This document shows positions 1-10,922 of a DNA stretch of 64,000 bases, one piece after another. The DNA lies in NCBI GenBank assembly GCA_019454045.1, contig SKCR01007563.1, positions 1 to 64,000 on the forward strand. Reading direction: 5' to 3'. The notes under the pieces were generated by a model. The model was not told the origin of the DNA. It saw only the letters and a list, made by a program, of their open reading frames with translations, and made no database searches. The first letter of the stretch is position 1. Every line of letters begins with the position of its first letter. Source of the stretch: Zanthoxylum bungeanum (taxonomy: Eukaryota; Streptophyta; Magnoliopsida; Sapindales; Rutaceae). The position numbers and the translations under genes are program-made.

Positions 1-1345
1 GGTTGGAAAGATTAGCGTCAAAGGACATAATCCTGGGTGAAAATGTATTTAACGGCTCTAATTTCCAAATTGGGAAATGAATCTCAAGATATTCTGGAAG
101 CCAAGAGTTACTCTATGTAATAGAGAAACTTCCCTGGCCTGAGTCGGAGTTGAGCAAATAGTAGAAGAGCTTTATAAGACTCATCGTGTTGATAACTTTA
201 CTGCTCAATCCGTTATGCTTGCAGCAATGACACCTTAATTCATCGTCGTCAGAACAAAGGATTGGATCATTATAGTATAATGTTGAAATTGAAGGATATT
301 CATAGATCTAATCTTAGATCTCAGAAGTATGAATTGCAAAAGAAGCTCTTTCACTTACGTATGTCAGATGGTACATCTGTCGAGCACTAGGTGTCGCAGA
401 TGATTACTAACATCGAACAACTAGGTTAGTTGGGCATTACCTACGAGGTCGAGACTTCCATAGATTTGATCTTATAGTCTCTTTCCGAATGCTGGGGCGG
501 GTTCATTATGAACCAAGAGAAAAATCTTGGATAGTTAATGGCTATGCTCAAGGATGCAGAGCCAGAGCTTCCAAAAGGGCAAGAAGCGCAATGCGCATCT
601 TACTTCGACATCCTAGAAGGCCAAGGCTTGGCCGAAGGCTTCTAAGGGTGTGAAGAAAAAGGGCAAAGGCAAAATCGTCAGTCTTTTGGGAAGACAAATG
701 ACATATCCCAAGATGTCTGCCTAAACTGTGGCAAATGGGGTCACTGAAAGCGTGACTGCCGTATGGAAAAGGCATACATGAATGAAGTGAATGCAGGCAA
801 GGCTCCGACTTGAGGTATGTTTGTCATAAATATATCCATTGCTAGTTTTAAAATTGGATTTTGATAATATGTGTGGTACATACATATGTAGTGATGTGTG
901 GGATATGCTGATTATCAGGAGACTGACTTCAGATGAGATTGACCTGCGAGTCAGAAACTGGACGAGAGTCACTGTTTTGGCTGTGGAAACCTAAGTTTTG
1001 GAACTGCCCTTTGGGCATGTACTTAAATTAGGAAAATATTATAATGTACCTAACTTGACTAGAAACATTATCTCTATATCTAGTTTAACCCGTGCGGGGT
1101 ATACCTTTATGTTCCAGAACACTGGTGTTTTGTTTATAAAGATGATTGAGATATACACATAGATGTGAATAACAGTATTTATGTTTTGATATAAATGAGT
1201 CTCAAAAACATATATATGACAAACAAACACTCAAACTGAATAAATCATATGAGACTTATTTGTGGCATTGTCGTCTGGGTCGCATTAACAATACTCGTAT
1301 ATCCACTCTTTTGAAGAATGGATACTATGGACAGATTTGATCCTA
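1..1345 (+). pseudogene. copia-1 gag-protease remnant, including gag zinc knuckle and pre-integrase segment
   Basis: Fragments of copia gag are readable in shifting frames. Around 718-759 a CCHC zinc knuckle reads CLNCGKWGH, stop, KRDC, so the knuckle is interrupted by a nonsense codon. From about 830 to 1230 there is protease-region sequence with many stops. At about 1258-1305 the pre-integrase motif LWHCRLGRINNTRI is visible. In an intact element gag would form the particle and protease would process the polyprotein. Here nothing longer than short fragments stays open, so it is dead. Assignment rests on the knuckle and on the order of the following domains. Confidence 0.75.
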
Positions 1346-1377
1346 AATCATATGACGTCTACGAATCTTGTTTATAG

Positions 1378-2110
1378 GCAAAGTGCCTAAGTGCCTTTTA
1401 GCGGTAAAGGTACACGAGCCACCGAGCTGTTAGCCTTCGTTCATGGTGATGTAAGTGGGCCCATGTCTAGCTAGGCTAGAGGTGGATTTGAATACTTCGT
1501 AACCTTTACGGATGTTGCATCGCGTTATGGTTATGTGTATCTTATGAAACGCAAATCAGAAACTTTTGATAAAATTCAAAAAGTTTCGACACGAAGTAGA
1601 AAAACAGACGGGCAAAAATATTAAGATATTACGGTTGGACCGTAGTGGAAAATACTTGAGCAATAAGTTTCTCGATTACTTGAAAGAGTATGGTATTCTT
1701 TCACAGTGGACTTATCCCAGAATACATCAATCGAGTGGTGTGTCCGTACGAAGAAACCGAACTTTGTTGGACATGGTAAGGTTAATGATGAGTCGCACTA
1801 AGCTACTAATTTCCTTCAGGGGATACGCATTGAACAGTGCTATACTTATTTTGAATAAGGTTCCGACAAAGTCTGTTGGACAGACCCCATATGAAATATG
1901 GACAGGAAAGAAACCGGGTTTCTCAATCCTGGAGATTTGGGAATGTTGGGCATATGTTTGGATGATACCAAACTGCAACCCAAAATGGATAAGTGCCCAT
2001 TTGTAATTGGTTATCTTAGGGAAACCAATTCCACAACTCGCAAGAGAACAAAGAAATTTGTTGCTCTCTATGCGGTTTTCCTAAGAGGAATTCCTAAATG
2101 CAGTGGTAAT
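1378..2110 (+). pseudogene. copia-1 integrase remnant
   Basis: The copia integrase core is recognisable in at least two frames. HGDVSGPMS (first catalytic Asp, about 1441-1470) is followed by EYFVTFTDVASRYGYVYL (about 1490-1545). An open stretch from 1566 then holds KILRLDRSGKYLSNKF, with the second catalytic Asp. Downstream are NKVPTKSVGQTPYEIWTGKKP and FVIGYLRETNSTTRK, typical of the integrase C-terminal part. Frameshifts lie near 1565 and 1920. Integrase would insert the cDNA; this copy cannot make a full protein. Confidence 0.85.
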
Positions 2111-2239
2111 TAGGAGGAAAGTAGGACTCGATGAAAATCAGAGTGATACCGTTCCAGACACCGATCCCTTAACGGAACACGAATAGTTCATCAGGGATGA
2201 ATCTATACCACAATCTTTTAATACACAAGAACCGCGTAG

Positions 2240-3060
2240 GTCGGAGAGAGTAATGAAACAACCTAATAGGTATGGATTTCTGATCTCACCTCATGTAGAT
2301 GTCAATCTTATTAAGGAAGATAAACAGACTACGTATGAGGAAACGATACAAGGTATCAACTCTGGTTTATGGCAAATTGCCATGAAGTCCGAAATGGATT
2401 CCATGTATACAACCAAGTTTGGGCACTGGTTGATGTACCAAAAGGCATTATGCCTATTGGTAGCAAATGGTTCTTCATGGTGAAGACACACATGGATGGC
2501 AACATACAAACATACAAAGCTAGGCTTGTAGCGAAAGGGTATCGTCGTCAACATGATATTGATTACGACGAAACCTTTTACCCGTTGCCATGATTAAATC
2601 CATTCGGATAATGTTTGCTATTGCTGCATATTTCATTTATGAAATATCGCAGCTGGAAGTCAAAGCCGATTTCCTTAATGGAAACCTTTTGGAGGATGTT
2701 TAAAACACCCTGACGGTTTTATCGTGCCAAAACATGAAAATAAGGTTTGTAAGTTAACTCGATCCATTTATAGATTGAAGCAAGTATTATGTTCTTGGAA
2801 CCAAAGTTTTGATGGGATCATAATGGTATATGGTTTCATTCAAAACGAAGATGATTCATGTGTATATAAGAAGGTTAGTGGGTGCGCATTGACATTGGAT
2901 GTCCTATACAATGATGATGTATTGCTTCTTAGCAATTTCATTCCAATATTAAAATCGGTGAAAGCTTGGCTTTCATTAAAATTCTCCATGGAATACTTGG
3001 GAGATGCAACTTTATTCTAAGAATAAGGATCTACTGGGATAGATCTAAAAGTTTTTGGCA
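2240..3060 (+). pseudogene. copia-1 reverse transcriptase remnant
   Basis: Copia RT motifs occur in order: a segment with IGSKWFFMVKTHMDGNIQTY and KARLVAKGY (about 2450-2540), DIDYDETFYPL (about 2557-2590), KLTRSIYRLKQ (about 2753-2785), then the catalytic-site region VLYNDDVLLLSN (about 2901-2935). The usual YVDD box reads YNDD, one residue off, on top of several frameshifts and a stop near 2703. It would copy the RNA into cDNA. It is a non-functional relic. Confidence 0.88.
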
Positions 3061-3480
3061 CTCTCCGAGAACCCGTACATTGAAATATATGTACGCGACC
3101 TGGTGTCTCATATGCTTTGAGCATGAGGAGTCACAATCAGGCCGATCCAGGTGATGGTCACTGGATTGATGTAAAGAACATCTTTGAGTATCTTAGACGA
3201 ACTAAGGATGCTTTCTTAATTTATGGAGAAGGAGAACTTGAGGTAACTGGGTTCACCGTTGCAAGTTTCCGAACCGATGAAGACGACTTTGAGTCGTAAT
3301 CAGGGTATGTATTTTTTTTTGAACAATGGAACAGTGACCTGGAAATCTTCCAAGCAAGATACTATTGCCGATTCAACAAAAGCGGATTATATTGCTGCAG
3401 CTGAGGCAGCAAAAGAAGCATTTTGGATCTATAAAATTCCTAATTGGATTAGGAGTAGTTCTGTTAGCAGCTGAGCTAGG
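3060..3480 (+). pseudogene. copia-1 RNase H remnant
   Basis: Downstream of RT, the segment with HWIDVKNIFEYLRRTKDAFL (about 3160-3215), then WKSSKQDTIADSTKADYIAA (about 3340-3405) and EAAKEAFW, is the conserved copia RNase H / C-terminal RT region. The ADSTKADYIAA stretch is the very conserved ADSTxEAEYxA box. An in-frame stop follows DDFES at 3297-3299, and the C-terminus is lost after the serine run near 3470. RNase H would remove the RNA template. Confidence 0.85.
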
Positions 3481-3701
3481 ATACAGCACAGGCTAAAGAA
3501 TTACGGTCTCATCAACGATCCAAGTATGTACTTCGACGGTTTTATCTGATTCGTGAGATCATACATCGTGGCGATGTGATGATCGAATGAATCACATCGG
3601 ATGATAACCTTGTAAATCCACTGCCGAAAGCGATATCTCGGCATAAACATGAGTGATCCGTACATAGTTCAGGTGTTAGACACTTGAGTGATTTGCTATA
3701 G

Positions 3702-3715
3702 GCCAAGTGTGAGAT
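3702..3715 (+). other. copia-1 polypurine tract
   Basis: GCCAAGTGTGAGAT lies directly upstream of the 3' LTR. The equivalent tract in copia-2 (opposite strand, 35477-35490) reads GCCAAGTGGGAGAT. It primes plus-strand synthesis in the family. Confidence 0.8.
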
Positions 3716-5638
3716 TGATGAACAATTATGACCCATAGCATCTTTTTTGTAAAGGACATGGTGTTCTTGTACAAAATTAACTATGTGACAAATGAAATTG
3801 CTCTTTTATCATTTGTAATTTGATTACTCGGATATAAATGATAAAGGTCCTAATGATTAGTTCCGGATAAATAAGATATGAGACAATATTAATCCACGAA
3901 CGATTTAATCATTAAACATCCATAGTCGTAGTATTATCGAGACTGGACATCGATAATGCGAAATAGACTAGTATTACACTTGTGCGCGCTTTATGGAATC
4001 TTAACGATATAATTCTCATATATTTAAGTATTGGATACTTATGCAAGTGTGATAGGAGGTTCTGTTATCCTTTGGAATGGAAACAGCTTCTCTCTGGATA
4101 GACCCCTCATAATCCCATTGGTAGTATGACTATGTGTCTATGGGAATCCGAATCAGGGTAGGTGTATTTGGTCTTAACCTTAGACTTGCATCGCTAATAC
4201 TTGCGACAATCAGTATGCTTTGGTTTTGGTCGTCCGGGGCTTTAACAGGTTCTGTGTACGCCTCTTCTGGGTATACTGAGAATCGTAGTGTATTGGGTGT
4301 GATTTCAATATGGAAATATCACTTCAGTCATATGGAGATGATGATCACGTATGATACAGAACTAGTACTCTTAAGTTCTGAAATCATCGGGATAATATGA
4401 CTAGGTATGATTATCCGATTATAGAGACTAGTTGCCAGTGATCCGATATATGCTTCGTACGGGGCAGACACAACTCCAGCCCCAGTCCTAGCATGTGACA
4501 TCCGATACTGGATTGTTATACGCAATACTTAGTATACTACGCCTGATATAGATTATATATATCCCTGTTGAATATATTTCTGGAGAATTGGGTGGGCACG
4601 GTGCTTTGCTAGAAGCCAACCATGTCTTGTAGATGTGTAAGAACGTGGTACCGGGTACGCAAGTGTTCGGATAGTCCGATGAACGTATTTACTGCCAACA
4701 TATCTAGGGATCGCTTGGGTCGCTCCTCAAAGATTCACCAATGATATTTGACTCGAACAAGATTAATCTGGGATTAATTATGAGAAAGAAAATTAATCTG
4801 GGATTAATTACGGCAAGAATTAATCTGGAATTAATTTTCAGAGAAAGAATTATCTGGGATTAAATTCGTCGAGAAGAGTGAACGCGATTAATTTGGAATT
4901 AATCGGCAAATTAAATTATTAGTTAAATATATTTACTACTTGATTTATTTAATTGGGCTAAAATAATATATTAGATATATTAATATGGAATTAAATTGGA
5001 TTTTAATTCTAACGAATGAATTAATTTGGAATTAATTCGTATGTGACTTTAGCAATAATTTTGCTAGGCATTATTATTTAATTAAATTGGATTTAATTAA
5101 GTCGCAACAGAAAAATTCGTTTATTCAGAATTAAACGAACCCGGGCCCGAGCGAAGTTGCGTGTTGGATTAGCCGACTTATATTTGGAATTTAAAAGTGG
5201 TGGTACCCACTTGACTTACATCAAGATGTTTGACACTTGATGGAAGTTGTTATTGGTTGAGTAAAGCTTAGATTGCTCTTAAAACACTCAAACCAAATCC
5301 AACACACAAACTTAATATATAAAGAAGTCAATTTAGTTTTCGAAACAAGTTGGACTACAATTCATCTTCTCCCATCTCTCCAAAACCGTGAGCCTCTCTA
5401 CTCTCCATGGAATTTTGTTGTAAAATTTCTACTTGCTAGCACATTAAGGAGTCAAAAGAAGGTGATAGGGAAACTCACCCTTGAGTTTGGAACAACAAAG
5501 AAAGCTTGGAGTTTCCGAAATACCAAGAAAAAAGTCTTGAAACTCATCCGATCAATGTGAGTATTTATGCAACTCTCTTTGATTTATTCACACATAAATC
5601 ATCTTGGAGATCCTTGGCATGTTCTAGGAACACTAACA
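3716..5638 (+). repeat. copia-1 3' LTR (1923 bp)
   Basis: The LTR starts TGATGAACAATTATGACCC right after the PPT and ends at CACTAACA (TG...CA ends). The start, the GACCCATAGC block, the TGTATACTGAG-like middle and the repeated AATTAATCTGG motifs at about 4765-4900 correspond to the copia-2 LTR in reverse complement. No open reading frame inside it is convincing. The second LTR is outside the window. Confidence 0.82.
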
Positions 5639-6291
5639 TATCCATCTTTGAAATATCATCTAATCGGCAACTCAAATAAATTGTCTTCTATATCAATACA
5701 AACTTACTTTAACTCTTGACGAACTTTCTTTAATACCAGAATCTTATAATAACTTAACATTGGTATCTCTTTCACAATATACATATATACAATACAAACT
5801 TAGCAAAATCATTTTATACAATATACGTATCTCTTTCACGTAATTTATAAAACTTAGTAAAAAACCATGCTAATATTATAACAAACAAGTCAAATATAAA
5901 CTTCAAACAAACAAATCAAGCATATCAGCAGTTTACCAGAATTACTAAATTGTTACAGTTCAAATTTTATTAACTTGTTATTATCCTTATACTTAACCCA
6001 TGTCAAACTTTCATATTTACATATCTACATGTGCGCTAATCTAATAGCTAACATCCAAAGCAAACAAAGCAACACGTGAAAACCATAGAGTACATCGTTT
6101 AATATCAAATACATTTCTATCACATGAATCATGAAGTCATACATATATACTTTTATCACAATTATCCATCTCAACCTTTATACCTCTAAATCGTATACAT
6201 AACCAATAACAAACTTATCTCATGCGCACATCAACATGTACTATTACAAATTCTGAAGTCATAACTTATTTCCTTTACCAATCTTTTATAC
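5639..6291. other. AT-rich non-coding DNA, left half of the DNA split by element A
   Basis: No coding potential was found. After removal of element A this sequence joins 15473-16604 through the TATAC target site. The joined 1.8 kb resembles the AT-rich LTR of a chromovirus (Tekay/Del type) on the minus strand, judged only by overall texture and a few phrases in the right half. No LTR ends were identified. Confidence 0.35.
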
Positions 6292-8003
6292 TGACCGGCG
6301 TAAACACACACGTATAACGCAAGCGCACGTATCGTTCAAGTAGTATAAAAATATCGACCCCACGAGGACTTAATATCTAATCTATTAATTTTATGAGGTC
6401 AAATGATTACTAGTATCTAACAGGTTGTTTGATTGATTTGAAATGGTGAAGATTCTAAATTAAAAACAAGTAAATAAAAATTGTTCGAAAGTAGGTTTTA
6501 AGAAAATTCAATATTAAAAACTATCTAGGGTTGTGATTTCTTCCAATATCATTTTAAAGATGAAGTGGTTATCTTAAAGTTGGGTAATATATTGATTTAT
6601 TAACCTGGAACACAAATTATGTGTAAGCCTCTGTCGATGGTCAGACACAAATATCCAGTTTAACCCAATTGAACCATATGTCTATGTCAACCAAATTATC
6701 TGGATTCATTAAGTTTAAGTTCCAATTATGGCTACCCCCGCCCGACAGCTATATGTCTATCCTATAAGGAAATCTATTAAAGGGTTATCTATCCTCAAGG
6801 AAGATCGTGAACTATTGAGTCTAGGGTCTTAAACTTAAAATCCCTATGTCTAGTTCATTTTAAGTTTCCCAGTTCAATTTTATTAATGGCCAGTTAATGA
6901 AAAAGCATTAAGATTAAAACTCAATAAATAAATCTTTATATTAACCAAGCTATAATCTAACCCCTTATAAACCGGTGATATTGGATTTCATCACAACCAC
7001 AGATAACTGGCTTAGTTACGACACATATTTAAGGGTAGTAAAAAGTTAAATAAAATAAAAGACAAAGTAAAATACTGAAAATTGAATTGCTGAAAAGTAA
7101 ATTGCTGAAAGTAAATTGCTGAAAATTAAATTACTGAAAAGTAAATTGTTGAAAGTAAATTGCTGAAAGTAAATTACTGAAAAGTAAAAACTAAAAATTA
7201 AAGAAAGAAAAGTATTGTGCGTAAAAGTAAACTGCGGAAAGTAAAAACTGAAAATAAAGAAAAGAAAGTGCGAAAGCGGAAATTAATAATAATGAAAGAT
7301 ATAAATAAACAAACAAGATACAATCTTCTTAGTATTCTTAAGGAATTTCTTAGAAGAAAATATGAATTTTACAAATGAAATGGCTTGGTATTTATAGGCA
7401 AAATTTTGCCTCCATCAAATCATCCCCCAAATCAATTATTAATTGCTCCACTAATTGCTCCACCAAATCCATTATTAATTTCTCCACTAATCTCTTATCA
7501 TGTTTGGTGATGATTTGATAATTTTTATTATTTTTTTATTTTTTTATTTTTTTGCTTTGAAAATGATTGAAAGTGACTTTAATAATTACACACAACACAC
7601 TTATGGATGGTTCATCCATTTCGGGCATGATATCTTCAAAATTCGAAATTATTTTCTCTTTAAAAGTTGTATATTTTTGAGTCTTTAATCAAGAACTTGA
7701 ATAAGCTCATTCCGATATCGAGAGTAAAAGGTTATGCCCACAATACGACAGATGCGAAAATAAGAATTTCCAAAACTGCACTTCGTTAAAACGCCCTTTC
7801 AAGTTTCCAATCTCCAAAATTAATATGTCAAGTCCAATTTTTGCCCTTATTTGACCCATATTTCATCCTAAATGATTTCATTAAGTCCCAATATTATTTT
7901 ATCTGCAAAATAAACTAAAATATATCAACGTTCATCAAACCGAGAAACTAAACAAATATTAAGTAAAAGGGGCGGTAAATATTGATATATTTTCCGCTCA
8001 TCA
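6292..8003 (-). repeat. Element A 3' LTR (1712 bp)
   Basis: It pairs with 13753-15472 over its whole length with scattered small indels. It holds a run of short repeats around AAGTAAATTGCTGAA (about 7080-7200), repeats of ATTGCTCCACTA type (about 7440-7490), and on the minus strand a TATAAATA box at 7389-7396 followed at once by the 14-bp palindrome GGCAAAATTTTGCC (7397-7410). Confidence 0.95.
7389..7396 (-). promoter_or_regulatory. TATA box of element A LTR
   Basis: The minus strand reads CCTATAAATA. The same TATAAATA is found at the matching place in the right LTR of A (14829-14836), in both LTRs of B (18950-18957 and 29366-29373) and in E (52806-52813, + strand). Conservation across three otherwise diverged LTRs supports a core promoter role. 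Confidence 0.75.
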
Positions 8004-8015
8004 CACCCCCAACCT
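8004..8015 (-). other. Element A polypurine tract
   Basis: The minus strand reads AGGTTGGGGGTG immediately before the 3' LTR. Element B has AGGTTTGGGGGTG at the same place. Confidence 0.85.
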
Positions 8016-9325
8016 AACATTTTGCTAGTCCTTGAGCAAAAAAATAAAATAAAATACAAGAAATAATTAAAATTAAACTAAGCCACTTTCGTAGGGATCA
8101 CGGTTGCATTTAGCATATGCAACAAGCCTTTAAACCCCTAGGTGTCCCTAGTGGACGAGTTATAGTCTCGTGAGGGCTTACAGCAATGATACCCACAAAC
8201 ATTTTGTAAAAGTAAAAAGGTAGTGTAACTAATGCACACAAAAGCAAAAAGACAAGCGAAAAGAGAATAAAGAAGTTAGTGACTAATTAGGTGAAACTTT
8301 TACTCCAAGTTACTAGTTGTTTTGTTTCTTTTTAAATTACTGAATAAGTAAATTCTCCGATTATATTTACCATTCTCCATATACACAGTCGACAAAATAT
8401 TAATCAACCCATTTTTGCCCACAACAGTCATAAGTGCAGTTGATAAGAGAGTAATATTTTTGTCCTAAAGTTTTATCAGATTTCACACCTTTTTGCAGCA
8501 ATGGAATAATTTTCCGGATTTTTTAGATTTTTTTTTAATTTTTTTTTCTCTATTTTTTTTATATACAATATCTTCCATCTATGTAACGAGTGTTGGGTCG
8601 GTGGCTCCCAAACCAGTTGGCTTTAGGGCACCAGGTGTTAAGACACCCCTAAGGACTTAATTACTCAGACTTCAGATATTTTTGCAGCATCTTTGATCCA
8701 TGTAGCGAGCTTTGGGCCAGTGACTCCCAAACCAGTTGGTTTTAGGGTACTAGGTGTTAAAACACCCTTACAGACTTAATAACTCATATCTCAGATTTAT
8801 TTATTTTTACTCCATTGCTTTTTGAGATGCTTCCTCCAATTAAAATAGAGCACTAAATATTACAAACTTTTCAATTTTAACTCATGTTCGTATGTTACTA
8901 TTCATGTTGATAATACCTGTCAACTGAGCATATGAAAATCCATTTTAGTCCGTTTTATGGAGAATTTACAAATTAAATAATTTAAAAGGAGATAAACAAA
9001 AATTAACTTATTTTCGAAATAGGCTTGAGATACGTCTCAGGAGTGGAAACTCCTTACTCAGCTATCTCTTACCAATTTCACATTTTTAGTCAAAATAAAA
9101 ACAAAAACGCAAAATATTTTTGTAATTTTTGAAAATTTTTCAATTTTTTTGTATTTTTCGAAATATTTTGGACTAAAAATAAAAATAACACACAAACTAA
9201 AAATAAGGTACTGATCAACTAATTCCCTCCCCAAAACCTAAATGAGACATTGTCCCCAATGTTTTAAACAGTAGAAGAAGAGTTTAGAAGATAATATCTG
9301 GTTAGCTGAAATTCTATACGAAAAG
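8016..9325 (-). other. Element A 3' untranslated region with tandem duplication
   Basis: Non-coding, between the LOG gene and the PPT, largely alignable to 19481-21125 in B. It contains a two-copy repeat of about 119 bp starting at 8581 and 8700, each copy with the phrase CTCCCAAACCAGTTGG. Long T runs occur at about 8520-8560 and 9120-9180. Nothing coding was seen. Confidence 0.8.
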
Positions 9326-9979
9326 TTAAAGGTTAAGACCCAGATTAACACGATGCCTCTTACCACGATCGTCCTCGGACCAATTTATCTTTGAAAGGAT
9401 AGGGTCAACTTGTGGTTCATAGGCTAAGAGTTGGTCTATTAGATCTGGAGTAGTTTTGGCAGTAAAGAAGAGTTCTTTTAAAGGTTTTGACACGAACCCA
9501 TTTCTCCGGGCATCATCAAGAACCACACAAATAAAATCAGAAAATCCATCAACGTTAAACAACCCAATTGCTTTCTGGTGTATGTTCAGGTTCGCCCAAG
9601 ATAGTACTATAAAAATTTCCTCCAATGTGCCCAAGCCACCTGGCAAAGCGATAAAAGCATCAGCACGGTTAATCATTTATACCAATAGTTTAGACATACC
9701 TGGCACGATTAGTTCCTCTCCGTTTGATGGTTCAATAAGATTTGCCTCTGCCAAGGGTTTTGGGATGATTCCCAAAACGTGAGTACCTCCTTCTTGTACG
9801 GCTTTTGAAATGATCCCCATAAGTCCAAGATTGCCTCCGCCATATACTAAGTGCATATTCCTTGCAGCTAAGACTCGACCCAATTCCTGTGCTGCTTCTA
9901 CGTATTGTGGCTTAACACCAACACTACTACCGCAAAACACACATATGTTTTCAACTCGTCTTCTTGAAGTGGCTTCCAT
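9326..9979 (-). pseudogene. LOG-like: LOG-type cytokinin riboside 5'-monophosphate phosphoribohydrolase, retrotransposon-borne, copy A, nonsense-mutated
   Basis: The frame from ATG at 9979 to TAA at 9326-9328 spans 218 codons, the usual LOG length (about 210-225 aa), with no intron, while plant LOG genes normally have several. Visible motifs are ICVFCGSS (residues 12-19), YGGGNLGLMG (46-55) and PGGLGTLEE (113-121), the last being the family nucleotide-binding and catalytic signature. LOG enzymes release active cytokinin base from its riboside monophosphate in the cytosol. Codon 101 is TAA where copy B has GAA, which splits the frame. The region of the family's M-x-x-R-K-x-x-M motif reads MSKLLV then stop, so its Arg and Lys are absent. 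The gene lies on the sense strand between a cysteine-cluster ORF and the PPT, where other Athila-type elements may carry an env-like gene. Captured host cDNA is the likely origin (inference). Confidence 0.9.
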
Positions 9980-10236
9980 TTTTTTTATGTATTTCTTTCT
10001 CAACTCTGGCTGCCTTCAAAAGTGCAATGACAGGCTGAATTTATAGTACCTGAAAAGGGTGAGTAAAAATAGCAGTAGTACCTGACAAATGATAATTATT
10101 AGTTAGAAGTAAAATAAATCGTGATAGTAAAAAAGGTCTGGATCCTGTCGGAGAAAATAAAAGAAAACAATTACAATTATTAGGAAAAGACAAAGAGATA
10201 TAATATGTACAAGAAAAGAAGTGGCTTGATTGACGT

Positions 10237-10785
10237 CTATGCGTCAGGGAAAAGCTTCCCATCCAATTTTCTTATAAACTGGCAAACAGGGTATTTTTGA
10301 GTCAGATTCCCAAGACTTTATTGTTGTCTTTCTTTTTGGAATTGTGTATGTAATTTGTGAATGGCTATGTGAACATATCCACTGGGATGCGTCTCAAGAG
10401 TTGAAGATATATCATCTAAAGACTCCTTACTCAAGCCATCCCTAATGAATTTAATTTTTTCTTCGCGATTATCAGACACCATTCCTAAAGAACGACAACG
10501 AGTATTGCAATTCCAGCGTGCACATTTGTAACAAACACCCATTTGCTTAGCTCTACGTTTCTTTGCATAGGTGTTTTTTCCAAAACCAGGCAGATGTGAA
10601 ATAAAAGAGTCAGAAGACTCACCTGCCAATCAGACTCGTGCTTCAATTACCCAATGAATGTCATTAGGAACACCATGGATTGTTAGTAATCTCATCCGTT
10701 CCAAGTGAGATTTGTAGACTTTCATCAGATAGTTTTGAGGGAGAGAAGGAAATTGCTTGTGAAGATTTGCGAGAACTTCTTCCAT
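10237..10785 (-). pseudogene. Unknown cysteine-cluster ORF (ORF-X), copy A, two nonsense codons
   Basis: I do not recognise this gene. The frame from ATG at 10785 to TAG at 10237-10239 spans about 182 codons. A central basic stretch (KKRRAKQMG) precedes the cluster CYKCARWNCNTRC, spacing C-x2-C-x4-C-x3-C, which looks able to bind zinc. The C-terminal half contains ETHPSGYVHIAIHKLHTQ. A nonsense codon interrupts the frame just before LAGESSD (about 10624), and a second (TAA for the TTA of copy B) follows KERQQ at 10318. It lies directly upstream of the LOG gene and downstream of the integrase end. The same ORF in the same place in B argues that it is a real gene of this lineage. Confidence 0.75.
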
Positions 10786-10852
10786 CCTGAAATGTCTAAT
10801 CTGCAAAAACTAAACACACCAATTTAAATCACACCAAATCACAATATATACA

Positions 10853-10892
10853 AAAATTGCATGGGTTGCCTCCCTGCAAGCGCTAAGTTTAC
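10853..10892 (-). promoter_or_regulatory. Conserved GGGAGGCAACCC element between pol and the extra genes (element A)
   Basis: The minus strand reads GCAGGGAGGCAACCCATGC, just after the pol end and before ORF-X. Element B has the same motif at 22633-22665 with a flanking GCGCTA. As I recall, similar GGGAGGCAACCC blocks occur after pol in other Athila-type elements. A role in expressing the downstream ORFs is conceivable but not shown. Confidence 0.55.
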
Positions 10893-10922
10893 AGTCGTCA
10901 GCCATACTTGACTTCTCGAACG

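Larger units (their letters stand above)
1..5638 (+). mobile_element. copia-1: Ty1/copia LTR retrotransposon, 5' end outside window, degenerate
   Basis: The domain order gag, protease, integrase, reverse transcriptase, RNase H, polypurine tract, 3' LTR is the Ty1/copia order (integrase before RT), all on the + strand. The 5' LTR and the start of gag lie upstream of the window. Coding parts are full of stops and frameshifts. The 3' LTR shares its terminal sequence layout (cytosine-poor PPT, then a GACCCATAGC block) with the LTR of copia-2, so the two are related but different subfamilies. No target duplication can be tested because only one end is visible. Confidence 0.9.

Noticed and set aside
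4134..4525. Opposing short frames in the copia-1 LTR
   Set aside because: Inside an LTR, unsupported by any domain and not kept in the related copia-2 LTR.
10318..10629. Reading the cysteine-cluster ORF of A as an intact 103-aa gene
   Set aside because: Comparison with B shows that its apparent start and end are created by two nonsense codons inside a longer frame (10785-10237).
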